DNA of 64,000 nucleotides from assembly GCF_017562075.2 (NCBI RefSeq), contig NC_054082.1, positions 46,087,832-46,151,831 on the forward strand, in the 5' to 3' direction. The DNA is from Anopheles merus. Its lineage: Eukaryota; Arthropoda; Insecta; Diptera; Culicidae. Shown here in pieces: positions 51,236 to 62,600 of the stretch (positions are counted from its first letter, which is position 1; the number at the start of each line of letters is the position of its first letter). Under the pieces are notes generated by a model. It was not told the origin of the DNA and searched no databases. It saw nothing but the letters and a program-made list of their open reading frames with translations. Both the position numbers and the translations under genes were made by a program.

Positions 51236-52907
51236 AGAAATATCTCCGTTTTCCCTTTTCATGCATACACACTGAGCATTAGTACTTCTCAGGTAGTATG
51301 ACTTACCCAATCCATATACTTAACTACTCCCATGAGAAACCCAAAGAAAAAACACTTTCATTTTGGAACCGGAAAAAGGGGTAGGTGTCCAATCTAAGTT
51401 AATGGGATAATGCCCAGCGACCAGGATACATGATGTGAGTCTGGAATTCATTCAACACGAAGCGGAAAAAGGAGGCTCTGTTGTGAATGAAACTTTTAGC
51501 TAAGGAATGGCTCTTGTAGTACCGATGTAGCACTCTTCTGTACCCCCTGCGTCGGATGTCGATTGCAAAAATGGTTTTCATAGTCGAAAAATTAAATACA
51601 TGCTGCGAGCCTAAAGCCGATGAGTTGTAATTATAATTGATCGATTTGGGTGCAAAGTAATGGAAGAGGAATGGGAAAGGAAATAGCAGTGTGTGTGTTT
51701 GTGTGTGTGAATGTGTTTTCCTCCCTCCCAATAGGGGAGGTGATATGGGTTGGTTCCCATGCATGGAGTTCGCTTAGAGATGGGATTGTAACGATTCCCG
51801 AACGTGACATGCCGCTGATTGAGCTAGTGAGTTTTGATGAGACGCATGAAAACAGAGGAGAGGCTTAGTTTTTAAGTTGAAACTCATCGTCCGTTTAATG
51901 CTGTGAAACTGGGCCAACTTTGTAGGAGGTGGATGAGTGTTGAGAAGCTCGTTAGAGCGAACGAAAGTAGTCATCAGTGGGAACTGATGGTCCAATTCTC
52001 CCGCTGTGCACTTCATTGATTTGTTAGCATTGGTTGATACGATGGAATTTTTTATTTGGATTGCTAGGTGTGTTTAGCATAAAGATATTATTTAATATAA
52101 TCTAAAAATAATGCTCTTTAATAGTAATTCAATCCCTCTAAGTGAAACATCGTTTGAAACAGATCTGACACCCATTCATAATTCATTCTGAAAACTAGCA
52201 CCATAAAAATCAGCTCTTGCATGATTGATTTTCCGTTCGAAGACGATTTAACCTGTGTGGTGAAATGATACGTCAACCACAGCCAAACTTTTTCCACTAG
52301 TTATGTTCAAACACCCAATTAAGGCACCGGGCGACTTGAAACACTGAACCAATACGTCCGATCGATCTACGTCGCGGTCGCGTACACTCCCTCACTAGAA
52401 GGTGATTTATGACGCGCTCATTTACAGTCGCACTTCCTCGTTTCCGATCCTTGCTAACGAAAATCCTCCTGCTTGACGCTTGGCTCCCCCAAAACAAACC
52501 CCAACACAACTTGCAAGCGTTCGGTGTGACATCACTTTCACAAAACGGTACCAAACCGTAGCGATGCAGTCGTCTGAGGCACAGCATATGCCCAACCGTA
52601 AATGTAACAGGAACACAAAACGAGAGCATTTCCCCTGAACTGTTTTCAAACGTTTGAAACACGAGATGAAATGAAACTGCGACCGTCGCTGAAAACAACC
52701 CATCAACAGCTCGTTTTGCGAAGTGAAGGGAAAGAATTACAACCAAATCATCACGTTACCACTTTAAAGCTTAACATCGTTTCAAACTTTGCTGGCAAGC
52801 TTCATCGGATACGTTTTCGTGCATCTGGCAAGTCTTTCTCTTTGCTGTCCTTCTGAACTTGTAGGTCCTACGTCAATTGGCCGATCAGTTTCATTTTCCA
52901 TTTTCAG

Positions 52908-53027
52908 TTGCTCTGTCGCTATCGATATCGCCAGCTAATTCTTCAAATCGAAAGACTCATTTCATGAGTAATACGGTTCCTGAGCATGATGGTGAAAAAA
53001 CGGAAAGGGGTGGGAAACGTACGCAAA
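52908..53027 (+). other. Candidate cassette or nested-gene exon (120 nt)
   Basis: A strong acceptor (catttccattttcag-like tract ending at 52907) and a GTAAGT donor (GT at 53028) bound 120 bases. Read in the phase that dys would impose (phase 0 after 50957), it encodes 19 residues then TGA, giving a bHLH-only truncated protein or an NMD target. In another frame it is open throughout (T-V-P-E-H-D-G-E-K-T-E-R-G-G-K-R-T-Q) and can be spliced on to 53144. Nothing proves it is used. Pseudo-exons with good splice sites are common in long introns. Confidence 0.3.
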
Positions 53028-53143
53028 GTAAGTCTGAAAGCTTTTGTTTTATCGCGAATGGAAGTTAATCGGCTTCTTAAAGATTATTGTTCGTAATACT
53101 GAAATTCTTTTTTTTTTTTTTTCAAAATGTTTCCTTTCTATAG

Positions 53144-53160
53144 GATCCAGCTCAGGAAGC
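53144..53160 (+). other. Candidate 17-nt micro-exon following 52908-53027
   Basis: The acceptor tttcctttctatag ends at 53143 and a GTATGT donor begins at 53161. This leaves 17 bases that complete the open frame of the preceding candidate exon exactly (A plus 17 bases is six codons). The implied introns, 53028-53143 (116 nt) and 53161-53251 (91 nt, ending cattcttcag), have typical insect short-intron sizes. The frame then stops at the second codon after 53252. Speculative. Confidence 0.2.
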
Positions 53161-56100
53161 GTATGTTTTGGGTTTATATTGTGTTTTCCTTATTGAACTG
53201 GCCGGTTTTTTGTTTCAATTATTGAGCGAAGTGTAACTGTTCATTCTTCAGAATTGAAACATTGTTGCAGTTTATTCACATGAAACACAATAAGAGCCCA
53301 ATTATATGGACTAGGGAACAATTTCAGATCTGCATGGCGTAACATCATCCCCTTGAAGGAGAAAATTAAACTTCAATTATCTGTCCAGTATCATACAATG
53401 TCTCAAATTGAAGAAGTGAGTTTAGAGAAATACGTCATGTCACTTAATTTTAAGTTCTACCGAGAACTCGAGACCAACCAAAGGGAAACGGTACATTTTT
53501 ATTCAAAAACGGTTTTATCCACTCGTTTTTAGTCCATGTTTACAAGATTTGAATCGTAAATTTGTCTGACCTGATCTCATTTCCTTTTCCACAAGGGGTG
53601 ACTCACAAACCAGAGCTAATCGATTAGATCACGCAACCTGTCGGCCGGGGATGGCTGATTGTTGTCAAACTGGCTGCAAAGCGTCCATCTCATGGCAATT
53701 ACATGCCATCAAACAGCGTAGTACGTTGGAATCGTCGTTGTAGTCGACTTCGACAGAACATCAAAAAAGGGCGAAATCGTATACTATTTGCACCTCCTTA
53801 GCACCTCCATTGTACGAAGGGCGATTAGCGGCAAACGAATCATTCCCGATTCATTCATTTGCCAGGCCAATTTCCTGTTTTCGATCAATTCCTCCCAAGT
53901 GGTACGCTTAGACGAGCTGAACCATAAGAAGTAGGCGATTTAACAGGGGAGATACCAAAACCAGCATTGTTTCCAGTGTCTCTTTTAGCCGAAAAAACGG
54001 CCAAAACCAAATCAATCGAACCTATTACCTAACGCCCAAACGAAAATGCGGGTAAGCTCTGCTAGTGTCGTTCCAAAACGGGGGTGACGGGATCCTCGCT
54101 GGAGGACGACCAGTTCTGTCCGACGGCTGAACGTCTGCTTCAGTCACATTTCCTAATGCGTCTAATGGAACGATTAATCATAATCATCCATTTCGCTCTA
54201 GTGCCGTCGCACTTATCTCACTCACTCTGGCACGGGGATGGTTTCGTCTGCGCCAACCCAAAACGAAGTTTACTCGCGATTGCGAATGGATGGTCACTGG
54301 TCACGTACACGGTCGCAAACTGGGCGAGGGCTTCCCTATTTTGGGGCGAGGGTCCCGAAGATCGCTTGCTTATATTTATTGCATTAACAATGAATTAATC
54401 ATTTTCGCCCGAGGGAAAAGCCTGGAAAACGAGTGATTGAAATGAGACGTGAAATGGAATGAAATGGAAAACTTCGACAAGCACTAAAGTAAACAGAAAC
54501 GTTGTACGGGCTTGATGCTTGCAGGGACAATAGAACCCCACACGATGTCCGAGGGTCAACGGGTTGCTGGAGAGTATATGTGTCTGTGTATATGCTGGCT
54601 CAAAGTTAACGAGGCTCTTACGAACTCCAAATGGTGCAGAGCTTTAAAGATATCCACGATGCCCATTTAAGGCTGCGGATTGTTACAGACGCGCTCATGT
54701 GCATATTGGGTTTGCGATGGGCTTCAGTATGTGTTGTATACTTATGGATTGGTGCAAGTGGAGGATTGAGATATATAAATAAAAAAACTTTTCAACTTAT
54801 CATCAATGGTTTTATAAATTAAACTGTACTTAATACACCCTTTTGTTCATTTCCAAAGAAAGACAAGAAACCATTAAGTTAATACAGCTCTTAAATCTAA
54901 ACTTCGTCCTCTAAACATACGAATCTCTTAATGTAATACTTTTGTATTCATCGCACATATAACCACCATCCTATTTCAGCAAATCCCTCAAGCCACAGAG
55001 CGTTCTGCTAAAATCTACAGCTGACCCAGTTTCCACGGTCTTCGGTGTGGCGATGCAGCTCAATTCTTCGTAGCTACCAAAGAAACTGAAGCTTCACACA
55101 GTTGTTTACGTCCGCACTGGATCTTTGGGCTGTTGTGTCATGCTTTGTCTTCTTCTATCATACAGACTTGATGGGATATGCATGTTTCCATTTATTTTTT
55201 TTTTCACAAACAAAACTGGATGTACGTTTGAAGGGGTTTCAGGATGACAGGAAGCGATTGGAAAATCCATTTACACGGTTTGTTAAGTGTTGACATGCGT
55301 TGGAATTGTGCACGAGAATACGAGAAATAAAATCCCCACAGTAATACAGATCTGCTTTGAAGAGAGGCTATTGAAACTGTTTTTTAGCTTCATCGGTTTT
55401 ATTTTGTTAGCGCCTGTAGCGTAGTGTATATTCTGATTTTATGTCTCGCTAACTCTGTTAGAAGTATCTTTTGTAATGTAGTAGCACCGATTCCCCGTTC
55501 GAATTATGATCGAGATAGGACCTGAATTTCCATAACGCAGCACCGATCAATACCCGGATCTGGAGAGAAATAACTGTTTTTTACATGCCGGATTCCATGC
55601 ATCAGAACAAAAAATGCTTTGGCGGGATTCACATTAGGATAAATAACAACCATACAATGTTGTTCAGGTTCTACGCTGTCATCATAGTGATGACAAATCA
55701 CTCGACTGGATAGGTTTCATTAGAACTGTGGATAAGATTATCAAGGATATTGATCACTAAGCAGCAGAGAACGATATCCCAGAATCACTGATATCATCTC
55801 AGATGTATGGGATTTCGAGCGCAAAGAGCTCCAACAATCCAAGGAAACGACACACTTATGGTATATGAATGATGCAGTGCAGTTATGAATTGTTTTATTA
55901 CCCTCGATACATCTTCACCGTTGTGAGAAACAATTCAACTATCCTAGCAGCAAGCATATATCGCTAAACAAACGAATTATCAGTTGGAATACTTCAGCAT
56001 ACCTTCTTCACCGTAAAGTACGTTCGTCAAACATATACCACCGTCTCAGTGTATAAACCATTCGCTCCATTATACGAAGAATGGCAGGATATAAATTGCA

Positions 56101-56889
56101 GCAATAAGCAATGGCAACTTGCATGCACCCCAAATCACATGCAATCATCTCGCACACCGATCGATAATCGATTATTGTTTACTTTTATTTCATCGACAAT
56201 GATCACCGATTGTTAGTCCCCAGCCTGTTGCACTCTGCCACTCTGCAAGCACTGCCGATCTGCATCGCACTTCTTGGCCAGTTTGCTTGGTACGGTACAG
56301 TGCAAGAGCTTTAAAGATTGCTCAACCCACAGTCAATAGATTTATTTATTTCTATAACTGTTGCACTCAACAATTACTGCTTCCATTATGCACCTTCACC
56401 ATGGGCGCATAGCGAAGGGTAATGGTTACGCTGTACCGTTCCTTTGATCGCTTTTCGTCTCCAGTACTGATCGCAGAATAGCGAACGAAAACTACTGACG
56501 GTGCTACTCGAGTAGCTATTTTATGTGCCTGATGGGAAAAAGATCGTTTGATCGATTGTTTCGTGATGGGCTGTCCGGGACTAGCGGGACAGAAGAAACG
56601 GGTAAATGGGATCAGTGAGATTGGTACAGTAGTGTAAGTTTGCGATTCTCATCTACGTGATCGTTGGCGTATGTACATTAGCGAGTTTTGTCTCAATTTA
56701 GTGGTGATGAAATATTGTACTCTATATTAAGCCGGTAACAAAGTTTGTGAGGCCGTTTGATCAAGGTCTATGGAGAAAATGCTTCATCTGTGAATTTGTA
56801 TACAACAAGAAATATAGCAAGCAGTATTTCTTTAGTATGCTATTATGGTCATTTTATTTGAAACCATGAATTGAATATTATGTTTAATC

Positions 56890-56985
56890 TTATATAGTTA
56901 TAATAATAATAGTTATCACTATTATAGTTATTACTATAACTATTAGTAATTATAGTTATTACTAAGATAATTGTAATAATCTTGT
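56890..56985. repeat. AT-only tract with overlapping inverted repeats
   Basis: TAGTTATAATAATAATAGTTA, ACTATTATAGTTATTACTA and TAACTATTAGTAATTATAGT-like words recur in both orientations, so the tract can fold on itself in several registers. This is typical of an expanded low-complexity AT repeat. Confidence 0.75.
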
Positions 56986-57762
56986 TTTAATCATAACAAA
57001 TCGCACTAACGCAAGGGAAATTATGATTTAATAAACGTAAATTTTGCACTTATTTTCGATAGATTTCCGGATCCTATCATACTGTAGCCCTATACACCAC
57101 GTCAAACCAATCACTATAGCTAGCAGTGAGACACTTCAACACGGGAACTCCAAACGCGGTCAACTTAAAACGATTTTTGTTATATGTGACGCCGGTTCAA
57201 GAAAGGAAAGAGCTCAGGGGCCTAAATTTCGTTCCTATAAAGCGAATCACAAAGTATGCGCCACCGTGTAGGCTCCGACATGATGCGGATTACGATGCGT
57301 CCATGATTCGAACCCGATTGGCAATCGTATGGGAACCAGGTGGAGTGTTGTTTGTGGTTCCGTGTGAACAGTGGCTCGAACACTCTCGAACGCTCTCACA
57401 GGGCTCTCGAAAATGGGAGGCTTTAGGGAGCGCAGGAATGTCACTCGCGGAGATTGATTTGATTGGGAAATTTGATGATTTGTCAGGTTTACGTAAGTGG
57501 CTGAACCGAGCTAAGTGACGAGATGTCAAGCCGCGTGCAGCTTCCTGACCGGATTGGCAGCAGGATTTAAAATATTTATTTCCCCTCCCATCGTCGCTCC
57601 CACATTTGTAGTATGTAGTCGTAGCTTAAACACAACGGCGGAACGACTTATTAAGGTGTCATTTTTTTTCTTCTGAAATGCTGCTGGCCATGTTCTTGCT
57701 GATCGTTTGTTTGTTCTGATTTATTTAATTTTCCTTTCATTTCTCCCTCCTTTCCATTTTAG

Positions 57763-57852
57763 GCACTATCTGGATTCCTTATGATGCTCACTCAGAATGG
57801 AAAGCTGCTGTACATTTCTGATAATGCCGCCGAATATTTGGGCCACTCGATG
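57763..57852 (+). CDS. dys: dys exon encoding the start of PAS-A
   Basis: A 90-base, 30-codon, phase 0/0 exon with a strong acceptor (tttccattttag) and a consensus donor (ATG before GTAAGT, GT at 57853). It encodes residues 87-116: A-L-S-G-F-L-M-M-L-T-Q-N-G-K-L-L-Y-I-S-D, then N-A-A-E-Y-L-G-H-S-M. This is the first beta-hairpin and the following helix of a PAS fold. It aligns well with the start of NPAS4 PAS-A (ALPGFLL..., GKLLYLSE, EHLGHSM). From family knowledge, PAS-A helps fix the Tango/ARNT partner choice. The rest of PAS-A should begin in a phase-0 exon, and I did not find one between 57853 and 64000. No stop or frameshift is seen. Confidence 0.97.
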
Positions 57853-58032
57853 GTAAGTCCCCGGGGAACGCTACGTGTAGGGGCAACTGATGAATCATTC
57901 AACGATTAATGGATGTATGAGAGATCTTTAGCATTGAAGAAATGCGACAAAACTTTGACTAGAGTAGCCTTTCATTGCGAATTTCAAATTAATCGGGTAT
58001 GATTAAGACTTTTTTTACCAACACCCTCATAC

Positions 58033-58270
58033 CATAGTGGTATTTTTCAGCGATTTAAAACAGAAGACTTCAATTACACTTCAAGCTTCAAACATGTTTA
58101 TATAGTAAACATAAAAACAAATACCTGTGGTTGCTTAAAACATACCAAATATTGCACGCTTGGTTAGGGGGATAGGGAAATCCCCCCAAGGAGGGTATTT
58201 TGAACTTTGGGGGGGGGGGGGAATTTGCGATCAATTAAATGCGAAGCTGCAGAAAGGTTGAAAACCACTG
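58033..58270 (-). mobile_element. hAT-like transposon remnant (right boundary clear, left uncertain)
   Basis: Read on the minus strand from 58270 the sequence begins CAGTGGTTTTCAACCTTTCT, the form of many hAT terminal repeats (CAGNGGTTCTCAACC). It runs into C-rich runs, including 13 Cs at 58221-58209 and a GGGGGGATTTCCC word, which I associate with ends of hAT-type MITEs. At the left, CATAGTGGTATTTTTCAGC near 58033 could be a decayed partner end. The 8-bp flanks agree at only half their positions, so the left limit is a guess. No transposase frame is present. Confidence 0.5.
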
Positions 58271-59307
58271 GCCTAGACTGATCTGCTTCAAATACGTCTT
58301 CTGCCGTTGTTTACTGAAGCTCATGCACGGCAACGTAATCTGACGGGATCCCATTTTCTGCATTGTAAATATCTCGTTAATTGCGTGCTAGCCTTACACC
58401 TTTATGCATCAATTGTAGGTAGCTACGGGACGGGAGAAGTAGCTACGACTGAAGTGCCTCCTATCACAAGAACCAACCAGGGAGCGATTCCCTCCCGAGC
58501 CACTGACCCAAGCACCGCTGGTAAGGACACATACTCACTACTCGACGGAGCTGCTTCCAGGTAGGGAATGTGGCGGTTTGTCTGCTAAGCCGCCTGATAA
58601 TGGACACAGACTACAGCATAAAAGGGCAGCATGAACCACGAGGAACAATAACGCAATCGCCCCCTGCTCCCTCCCTGGAAGCAATGGACGAGAGAAGTTG
58701 AACCGCGAAGGCGAGAAAGATATCATCTTAAATTTCGCACCACGGCAATTTGTTAAAAAGCGCATCCGATCATATTACAATCCCCGCGACTCCCGCACGT
58801 TTGCCCGCACCACCGCTGGGTCGGTGAAGAGGCCCTCCCGTGGTCGCTTCCTGGGAAACAATTTCGGAGTCACCTCTTGACTCTTGACGCTGACGACGCT
58901 ACGCGGCTGACCAACTGACGATCATCGATGGTGGTTGCGTTTGCTGGCCTCTCTGTACCATTGCCATGGACGGTTGCTGCGGCTCGCGAAAGTCTCGTGT
59001 GCCTGTGAAATATGATTGTTTTGATGTTTATTCTTTTCTCTGTGTGCACCCATTGCAATGGAATTCAAGAACGAACACTCGATAAAAGTGTGGAAGAGTG
59101 CGATGCAAAGCTCTTCGGAGAGTTTTTTTTCAGCGAGTGTCTGTTTGTTACAGGAAGCTTGTTTCTATAAGCAACCATGCCGGAAACTGTGATGGTGATG
59201 GTAAAGTCATAAAAAACTCCTCTCAATTCTGATGTACGAAAGTAGAAAAAAAACAGGTAAAAATATGATTATGTCTGGCGAGATTATTGTGAAGTGTCAG
59301 TGCAGGG

Positions 59308-59628
59308 ATGTTAGCAGCCGAAGCAGCAGCAACAACAGTAGGGGCAAATGCATCCCAAGTGCAGCTGCTTGCATTTCATTCCCCTTCATTTCAAAACGAG
59401 GCTGCAAGTATAGAGCGTTCAATCCGGCAAACGCTCCGCGCAGTGAAGTATGTGTTCGAATCAGAATTGAATCTAGCGGGCAGACTGGCAGGAAGCGAAA
59501 CTTTTATGAACCTCGCCCGAATGATGAACGAAGGAAGGCATGAATATGTCTCGAGGCCCGCTGATGGGTGGACGAACGACTCTGGGCAAACGATAACGAG
59601 GTGTGAAACGGGAAAACAAATCAACTGA
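59308..59628 (+). other. Open frame of uncertain coding status, 106 codons
   Basis: A plus-strand frame with alanine-rich start and a helix-like middle (words ASIERSIRQTLRAVKYVF, MNLARMMNEGRHEYVSR). I recognise no family. It lies in the open-ended dys intron. It has an overlapping long minus frame (59391-59708), no supporting splice signals and no obvious promoter. It may be chance, an undescribed nested gene or a fragment. Confidence 0.15.
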
Positions 59629-62600
59629 CTTTGCGTTGTAAAATGCACACTTTTTGGCAAATGAAGCACTGGGCAAGAAAAACATAGCACGCTCGCCGTG
59701 AAGGGCACACTTCACTCATAACCCTGCCATGGGGCTTAATGGCTAAATGCTCGAACCCGATGCTAACGATAATGGATTGGCTTTTAATATCGTTGTATTT
59801 TTTTCACCCTCTTCGTTTGCTCCGTTTGAGGGCTGCATTTATTCTTTTTTTTCGATTCTACCCCCACTGACACTGACACTGACCGCGAAATGTGGTTCCC
59901 CATGGTGCGCAGGCCAATTTTGCATACCATGAGAGCGGGTGTGTTATATTCGGTCACACCAGGACGCTCGCGCACGGCTTCGAGCCCAGCCTGTCTGCGA
60001 GGGTGACGATGATTAACAGGCTGATAAGCTGATTAAGAAGCTGATCGTCTCGCTCCGCTGTGTAGCGGTGAAATGAAATGCATTAAATCGATCGGATGCA
60101 CCGCAATCGGGCGAAGGAAAACAATCGCGATGAAGGGCAAACAGCGAAAATATAGCAGCTGTGGGTGTTGATTGAGGAGTGTGAAAACCGCAACACACTT
60201 TTCTTTCTTTTTTTCCTTTTGCTCATTATCAAAGAATGGCATGTACGGAATGCATTCCCTGCAACTGGTGGAATGAGAAAACTTGACCAAAAACCGCAAC
60301 AACGATTGGTTGGTTGGTTTGAATTAGCAATTCAATTTATTTTCACGCCAAATTGAGCACGGAAGCGTAATTTGTCTAGCCGTAAGGAGCAACCTCGCAA
60401 GCCCTGTGCAATTCAAACACTGTGGAGTAGTGTTCGTTTGGTTTTGTTGTTTCACTGTCAGACTCTTCGACAATTGTGTAAAATTACAGTGATTGCTAAG
60501 TATCATCACGACAGTCGGTTAAGTGATTTATATTACATAGCGGATGTACGATTTCCTCAACGGGCTTCATTTTCTTCCCTAGAAAATATTTATTTTAACA
60601 AAGATAGCGATTTTAGATCTGCTATAAACCAATCGTTCGTTCAATAAACAATACAACAACCACACTTTAATGGCGACAGCATCCACGATCCCACGAAACA
60701 CTCCTTAACATGGCAACAACAATCTCTTAACATGCCGCATGTATCGGTACATCACTGATCCACCCATGGCCACCCGTTGCCGTCCTCCCCTCCACCGACC
60801 GGTACAAGCGATCACGGCACATTATTCAAATTCTCAGCAGCTGTCATGCAGAACGGTGACATCTCTATGCTGATTGGAGGCATCGGTTCGCGGAACGTTA
60901 CCGTCCCCGGTGTCCTTTTCGCCCGTTCACCACAAACATTATATGCCTGTTGGCACATATTTAGCGTATCGTTGCTGCAAATGTCTGCTATGCAAATGGT
61001 GGGCTATGGTTGGCGATATCTTTTTAGTAACAAATGTCTGATGTTTCTCATCGCTTCGATCGTCTTTACGAAAGAATGAGTGGATTGGAAGCTTTTTTGT
61101 TGGAAGCCAAGCCTTTTAAGCCTCTATTTTAAAAAGGCATTTGTAACTCTTTAAAAGAGTTGTTTTGAATTTTAATAAACATTAAATAAAAAATGTAAAT
61201 AGAAAACAATAATTTAACTCTTTTGGATAAATTGTATTTCAATGTACCTTAAAATTCCTAAAACGACCACTCTTAAATAAACCGAAATGGCTACTAACTC
61301 ACTCATCCACTGACAGCGAACAGTTTGTCAAATGCCTTTCAGCTGCGGGACAGAGTTATGATGAGATGTACGGTTCGCCGCTTGCGTGATCCATTGTGAT
61401 CCTTCCGTGACATCTGTTGTAATGCATGACATCTGGCCGTTTCTAGGAAAAGAGGCAAATTTCCATAAACCCTGATCTTAGCTGTACAAACCCACTGAGG
61501 CTAAAGGGACGATAAATGACAACGCATGACACACTCCAAAACTCCTTTCTTGGACCAGGGCACACAGATCCCAGAGCGTTACGGCTCCAAGTGTACCCCC
61601 TTCTCATGTATATGTGTTCCGGGAGCTAGATTTCTCAGCCAAACCGCTGCGCAAAACGGCTCCGGATTTGGGTCGCATTAAGTAACGGCCTCCACCGCTC
61701 CATGGCGCCCTTCTTTTGTGTGTTCCTCGAGTCTGCATGGAAGCTATGTGAAAGGTCACTCACATAGGAAGGGCTCTGGTCTTGTACGTACGTAGCTAGC
61801 AGTTCCAGCCCCATGGTGAGCGAAAACACAAGCGCATGCACGGTTTTGCATTAAGTGTGATAATGTCTGAACGTCCTGAACTTACGTCCTGGGTCCGGCA
61901 GCGTCCAAAAAATGATTGTTCTTTTCTTCATACAAGCTAACGCACTGCTAAACTGTTAAGCTGCTGTGATTGTGTGCACTCGTTGTGCTTGGGCGGGTGG
62001 CGTACACTGTTTGCTGCGTACGTATGATAACGCGTGACGCTACGGACGTCGAGACAATTGCCTCAATTGGTATAGAGGTGAGGCGCAAAGCGAACCTGGC
62101 AGAATGCGGTTTTACAGCATATTGTATGCTAAGTACTCGGGTACCCGGTGTACTGTGCCCCTTCCGTTCCACCCCGGTTGCGCGAATAGTGTCCGCAATG
62201 TATCATAATGCGCGCCAGGCAAAGGATCTCGTACCGCTGTTCAGCCTGGGAAGAATGGTGAGTCGATGCTTGCGCGAGAGTAAATGCAAAATACGTGCAC
62301 CGGCGATACTTGTGGTAAGATATTAGCGTCACCAACTGTCACGCGTGTGTCGCTGGGTATGTGTAGAGTTTGCAGTTGTTTCGTTGTTGGGGCCCGCTGA
62401 ACCTGAATTTTCGCCTTCGAGAAGGTGTTGACAATCGGACGGGTGCTTCGATAGTGAGGAGACCATGAGGCATTGAAGCATTTTATAGAAATAGTGTGCC
62501 TACTCGTAAATGAGAGGATAGATGTAAGAATCAATTATCCTTATAGAAAAGTTTTTTTTTTTTGAGAATAATGAAAGTGTTTCAGATTACAAATAAAAAC

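Larger units (their letters stand above)
50958..57762 (+). other. dys: dys intron between linker and PAS-A exons (about 6.8 kb)
   Basis: GT at 50958; AG at 57762 after a long pyrimidine tract (tttctccctcctttccattttag). Inside: a 57-nt near-perfect hairpin (51179-51235), a group of convincing splice signals at 52907, 53028, 53143, 53161 and 53251 that the four-exon model does not use, AT-rich pockets (about 52060-52120, 54770-54960, 56800-57040) and an AT-only inverted-repeat tract (56890-56985). I recognise no gene. The open frames at 52297-52746 (minus) and 57126-57518 (plus) look like chance. Confidence 0.8.
7650..57852 (+). other. dys: dysfusion (dys) gene span, 5' part, four coding exons seen
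   Basis: Gene model built from the sequence: exons 7650-7726, 35865-36046, 50893-50957 and 57763-57852, all with AG acceptors and GT donors. Phases join without conflict: phase 2 at 7726/35865, phase 1 at 36046/50893, phase 0 at 50957/57763, phase 0 at 57852. The spliced frame gives 116 residues: a short N-terminus, bHLH (about 9-64), linker (65-86) and the start of PAS-A (87-116). From family knowledge, the STKGASK basic region and the LSGFLMML...GHSM PAS-A start are characteristic of Dysfusion/NPAS4, a nuclear bHLH-PAS factor that pairs with Tango/ARNT. In Drosophila it controls tracheal fusion-cell fate and leg-joint formation. The rest of PAS-A, PAS-B and the C-terminus are missing from the window and inferred to lie to the right. 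Intron lengths are about 28.1, 14.8 and 6.8 kb. Confidence 0.95.

Noticed and set aside
52297..52746. 149-codon minus-strand open frame
   Set aside because: Random-looking peptide, no domain, no supporting splice sites on that strand.
55418..55512. tRNA- or SINE-like A box (TAGCGTAGTG) and B box (GTTCGAAT)
   Set aside because: The spacing (about 75 bases) is too long for a tRNA without intron, no cloverleaf can be drawn and no duplication flanks it.
57126..57518. 130-codon plus frame just before the PAS-A exon
   Set aside because: It is separated from the exon by stops and has no acceptor or donor that could join it in phase 0. No family seen.
36046..57763. Direct joining of the bHLH exon to the PAS-A exon
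   Set aside because: The frames disagree (phase 1 to phase 0): the junction would read G-T-I-W instead of A-L-S-G. The 65-nt linker exon resolves this exactly.
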